The notes below the pieces were generated by a model. It had not been told where the DNA came from, did no database searches, and worked only from the letters and a program-made list of their open reading frames with translations. From Protea cynaroides (lineage: Eukaryota; Streptophyta; Magnoliopsida; Proteales; Proteaceae), in NCBI GenBank assembly GCA_028583415.1, contig CM053270.1:5278342-5342341 (forward strand): a stretch of 64,000 bases of DNA, in the 5' to 3' direction. Position 1 is the first letter of the stretch. Every line of letters starts with the position of its first letter. Positions 60,617-64,000 of the stretch are shown here, piece by piece. The translations under genes and the position numbers were made by a program.

Positions 60617-60873
60617 CTCTGATTTGTTTTCTTTAATTTTCTTTCCAAAATTGTCCTCCTCCATTTAGCCTTTATTACAAGAATATCATAAGGCTTTGTT
60701 TGGTTCTCTACAAGGTTATTAAAAAGTTCTGATTATTTACAGAACTGTCATCATTGGTTGAGTTTTGGGTTTATTTACAATTCTACCACTGTTATTTGAA
60801 TCAAGCTTGCTTATTATTTCTGTGGGCTACTAGCGGATCTAATTAGGGTTTCTCAACCCCTGATCCTGCATCA
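59646..60873 (+). repeat. Solo LTR (family B)
   Basis: Starts TGATGTAGTAGCAATATCC and ends GATCCTGCATCA with a perfect duplication ctagg (59641-59645, 60874-60878). 1228 bp; contains a (TA)n run at about 60538-60614. Matches the outer LTR at 34131-38606 and, inverted, 17656-17990. Confidence 0.88.
60538..60614. repeat. (TA)n microsatellite
   Basis: About 77 bases of TA within the solo LTR. Confidence 0.98.
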
Positions 60874-60878
60874 CTAGG

Positions 60879-61786
60879 GTTCCAAAACCCCAATTAGGTT
60901 GTTATGCCTCCCCGCATTAAAATCTGAAACAAGTAGAATAATAACAAATCTGTAATTTCAGAACAGTTCTGGGCTCTATTGGAAGAAAGAAAGACCCTGG
61001 GACCAACAGTAAAATAAATTAAGGGTCGGGTCCTTCCTAGAATAACTACTTAGAATAGGGGTAATATCGAAAAAAGTTCTGAAAAGAGGGGCATTTGGAT
61101 AATTAGCAGGAAAGCTGCCCTTGTCCTTGTAGCATGAACATACCCCATGATATAACTTGACCAACGTCAAGTGATATATCTCATTCGGATGAGTTCTTTT
61201 GGAGTATATGCTGTATATTACCAATCCTGGATTCTCTTGGAATCAATCAGTAGCTAGAAAAACTGATATAAAAAATCTCAACTTGGATCTGGTGGTGAGA
61301 ACAAAACCAAACCTAAACTTCACTGTGCAACTCCGAACTCCAACAGGCTGTCAGACTCGAACTTTGCAGAACAATCAAAAGAGATTGAGTTCTCTATCGC
61401 GCACTCCAAAATGAGGGCAGAAACAGGGTATGGGCAGTAAAGTATAAAGAAAACTCAATCAAAGAAAACGATGGGAGGACGAGTATGGAGAGGACACACC
61501 TGGAAAAAGGAATAACCCAGATATATGATAGACAAGAAGAAGAAGATACATCGACCAGCAGTTAAGCTTTCCAGCAGCTTATAACATATAAACGAACTTT
61601 CATTGAACTATGTAATTGATGGAGTAAGTACATAATTATAACTATTTGTTAAACCAAATCGACTCAGATTTGGACTCCCTATTACAATCTAAAACTGAAA
61701 CGTGGTTTAAAACTAAACTGGACTCAGGTCTCTCTACTGCCAACTCTATGTAGACTCCTATGATGATTTAAACCGTGGACCAGAGT
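60879..61786. other. Unassigned sequence downstream of the solo LTR
   Basis: Moderately AT-rich, with no repeat partner in the window and no convincing coding frame. A terminal kinase exon of a few codons could hide here. Confidence 0.4.
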
Positions 61787-62727
61787 CAAGGTTTGAAATC
61801 TCGGTCGAGATCTGGGCGAGATCTTGGGGAGTGAGTGGGAGTTTTGGTGGGGTGTCTCGGCGGTCAATGGCCATTTCAAGGCTTGATACTCTAGGGAAAT
61901 CCTATTCTAACCTAGATAAACATATGTAAACTATTAAATTACAAAATAATCACATATAGTGGTATTTGGAAAAAAGTATGACACATAGTGGTAGAAAAAA
62001 TAAGAAAAAATTTCATCTAACTCCCAAAAACAATGTCAAATTCGATCTAACCCCCAAAAGTTTCGAAAGTCTCATCTAGCACCCAAAAGGTTTCCAAATG
62101 TCTCATGTACCACCCAAAATTTTTCCACCGTTAATCAAAGAGACCCCACCTGTTAGTAGAGTCCCATTAGTTGCAAATATTAGGACAATATTGCCCTTAT
62201 TCTAGAAGTAAAAGACCATAATACCCCCAAAAGTAAAAAACACCTTTACTTACCAAATTTTCATCTTCTATGGTAAAAGTGAAAAGAAAAAAAAAACCCT
62301 CTTTCGATACCTTTCTTCCCCGAGTTGCAATGGTGAGAAGACTATAGTGTGCTGCCGTTTTCGTTCGGCGACGACTACAGTCAACCAGCAGGGAAGCCAT
62401 TAGATATTTTTTCCGTTTTCATTCGCCGACGATGGATGCCACTGCTCTGTAGAAAAGAGAAGAAATCCACATAGTCTGTGCTTTCTTCTCAGACGAGGTA
62501 GCAAGGAAGCCCTAGATTTTTTCGGGTAACGATTGGACATCAGACGACGATCGAAAGCCCCCTATCAGAGAGATTCAAAGCTGCAAAGTCGGTGTTGTTA
62601 GTATCGCAGACCAATAAACGGATCGGATCCTCTCACATTGAGGTATTAACATGAGAAAATCAAGCTATAAAAGTACTGAAAACAGAGAACGATTTGAAAT
62701 GTAAATTGATAGAAATTACATTCCATT

Positions 62728-63305
62728 CTTGGGGCTCCATCAATCTCTGTGACCTCCATGCCTATGACAATCATTCCTGGAACGATCTCTCTCGTCAGCT
62801 TAATGGCATCTTCAGCTGTGTTCATGTGTCAGGAACATTATCAATCATTCCAATGTTCTTGAGACGCTTCACTCCAGAAGCACCCAAGGGACCGTCGTGA
62901 CCACTAGAGCTCACAACCACATTTGATTCCATCACATTAAGAGCCATACAAGACTGCGTGTGGTGGTTCATTGAAACCAGAGCCCAGTTTGTAACCACGC
63001 CAGAAACCCTCCCTCCCTTAAAGATCAAGACCTCTGCAGCGACGGCATTGAAGAGCTTGATGATCATGTCTATCATGTATAGACGGGTCATTGTAGAGAC
63101 GATGGATTTCTTAATGGGTTCAAAGCTGAAGGATTGGAGGTCGTAGGAAGGAAATGATGATGACATGGAGATGGAGAGATGGTTAGGAGTGGGAGAGGAT
63201 TTGATGGGTTGGACGCGAAATGGAAGAGGAACGCTGGAAGGACGATTGGTTGTCCAAGATGGAAATCTTTGGTTTAAAGGAGGAAGAAGTGAAGGTAGGA
63301 ACCAT
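62728..63305 (-). pseudogene. THI1: Captured THI1 (thiamine thiazole synthase) fragment, rearranged
   Basis: Minus strand reads an N-terminal transit-peptide-like part (FTSSSFKPKISILDNQSSF), then MSSSFPSYDLQSFSFEPIKK, MTRLYMIDMI, directly followed by KLFNAVAAE, GGRVSGVVTNWALVSMN, HHTQSCMALNV, VVVSSSGHDGPLGASGVKRL and, after a frame break at about 62835, MNTAEDAIKLTREIVPGMIV and EIDGAPRM. These match plant THI1/THI4, the chloroplast suicide enzyme making the thiazole of thiamine. The roughly 90 residues between the MTDMI-like motif and KLFNAVAAE, including the NAD-binding GAGSAGL loop, are missing. HTQSC keeps the Cys equivalent to the sulfur donor, but the following DPN is ALN. Frameshifts occur in the transit peptide and near 62835. 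It cannot make active enzyme. Confidence 0.88.
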
Positions 63306-63430
63306 ACATGACTGCGTGTGGTGGTTCATCGAAAGCAGAGCCTAGTTCGTAACCACACCAGAAACCCTCCCTCCCTTCACGATCAAGACCTCCGCAGCGA
63401 CGACATTGAAGAGTGTGATGATCATGTCTT
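63303..63430 (-). pseudogene. Second partial copy of the THI1 fragment
   Basis: About 126 bases repeat 62945-63071 with some 10% differences. Minus strand reads DMIITLFNVVAAEVLIVKGG, RVSGVVTN*ALLSMNHH, TQSCM. It shares the abnormal DMI-to-LFN joint, so it was duplicated after the deletion. It has an in-frame stop. Confidence 0.85.
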
Positions 63431-64000
63431 TTTTTATGCTTTGTTCTTAATTAATTTGAATGAATAACTTGAAATGAAGAGAGTTAAATTATTTTTATAG
63501 AATTTTGAACCGTTTCTTGATCATATTATGAGGATTTTATCGGAAACCTATAGTCACGTCACTAAACTTCATCCTAAGGAAATACTAACCGGACTTTCAA
63601 TGTTGCCGATGGGATATCGGAGATTCGAAACTGCAAAGTCGCCCAAACCTAGCACAGCGATGATGGAGATATGATATTAGGGCTCTTGAACCAAATAGTA
63701 ATGGAGAAGAAAAGAAGAAATTTCGAGAAAGAAATAAGAAAAGAAAGGGGCAAATTAGTAACTTTATCTCATTTTAATGTTTTAAAGTTTTAAATAAAAG
63801 GGGTAGGAATGTCTACTCACATGTTCAGTTAAGACTGTCAGTTAAATGGGGCCGATTAGAGTTTCTGGAAACCATTAGGTAGTAGATCGAATTTGACATA
63901 GTTTTTGGGGGTTAGATGAAATTTTTTCAAAAAATAATAACACATATTGGTATTTTACCCACAGAAACAACACTCAAACACTTGCCTAAGACTATTTAAG

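Larger units (their letters stand above)
61994..63939. mobile_element. Pack-MULE-like element with long terminal inverted repeats
   Basis: Left 62003-62050 (aaatttcatctaactccc, aatgtcaaattcgatctaa) is nearly the exact inverse of 63884-63931, about 45 bases. Flanks acacatagtggta (61981-61993) and acacatattggta (63940-63952) agree at 11 of 13, compatible with the 9-11-bp duplications of Mutator-like elements. No transposase. The interior carries a THI1-derived fragment on the minus strand, making it a Pack-MULE by structure. Family assignment is inferred. Confidence 0.72.
61787..64000. mobile_element. hAT-2-type element interrupted by a MULE, running off the window
   Basis: Left end caaggtttgaaatctcgg with CGAGAT motifs, then cctattctaacctag and catatgtaaac, which match the inverse of the middle of 55801-56344. 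It is interrupted at 61994-63939 and seems to resume at 63940; the right end is beyond 64000. Confidence 0.6.

Noticed and set aside
62822..63166. A functional THI1 gene
   Set aside because: It lacks the nucleotide-binding middle, has frameshifts on both sides, and is inside a TIR element.

Overview
This window is nuclear DNA of a flowering plant. It is AT-rich, has plant-type splice sites, Copia LTR elements primed by initiator tRNA-Met, hAT elements with the plant DUF659-type transposase, an L1 LINE, and a fragment of the plant thiazole synthase gene THI1. The species cannot be fixed. The very large, transposon-filled introns suit a woody dicot or early-diverging angiosperm.

One host gene runs through the window on the + strand. 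It is the C-terminal kinase part of a plant integrin-linked-kinase-type (ILK, Raf-like) protein, in seven recognisable exons at 487-607, 1032-1111, 1335-1397, 1524-1642, 30116-30201, 42603-42727 and 58959-59090. All junctions keep the reading frame. The 5' exons (ankyrin repeats, ATP-binding lobe) lie left of the window and at least one 3' exon remains unplaced. Three introns of about 28.5, 12.4 and 16.2 kb hold nearly all the rest.

Intron 28.5 kb: a nested stack at 2017-9228 (a hAT MITE holding an LTR, which holds a transposase-coding hAT carrying a plastid trnN-like segment; a second small hAT sits beside it); a decayed Copia (10075-15010); a deleted hAT-2 (16492-17529); LTR pieces; and a Copia (18819-29090) whose middle is inverted and which carries a 5-kb hAT-2 with broken transposase.

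Intron 12.4 kb: an LTR-like repeat holding another hAT-1 copy (31158-32468); a solo LTR nested in a solo LTR (34131-38606 around 34564-37909), both with 5-bp target duplications; L1 3' pieces, one with a 16-bp duplication (40299-40871).

Intron 16.2 kb: a dead L1 (about 43700-48936) holding two solo LTRs; a hAT-1 left end; a 3'-truncated Copia (49214-55626) holding two hAT MITEs whose empty sites survive in the other Copia; and a short hAT-2 MITE.

After the last recognised exon come a solo LTR (59646-60873) and, at 61787-64000, a hAT-2 copy interrupted by a long-TIR Mutator-like element that has captured a THI1 fragment (Pack-MULE). The only gene likely to be working is the ILK-type kinase. 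The clearest unusual items are the THI1 capture, the trnN-like segment in the hAT-1 family, and the Copia element with an inverted interior.
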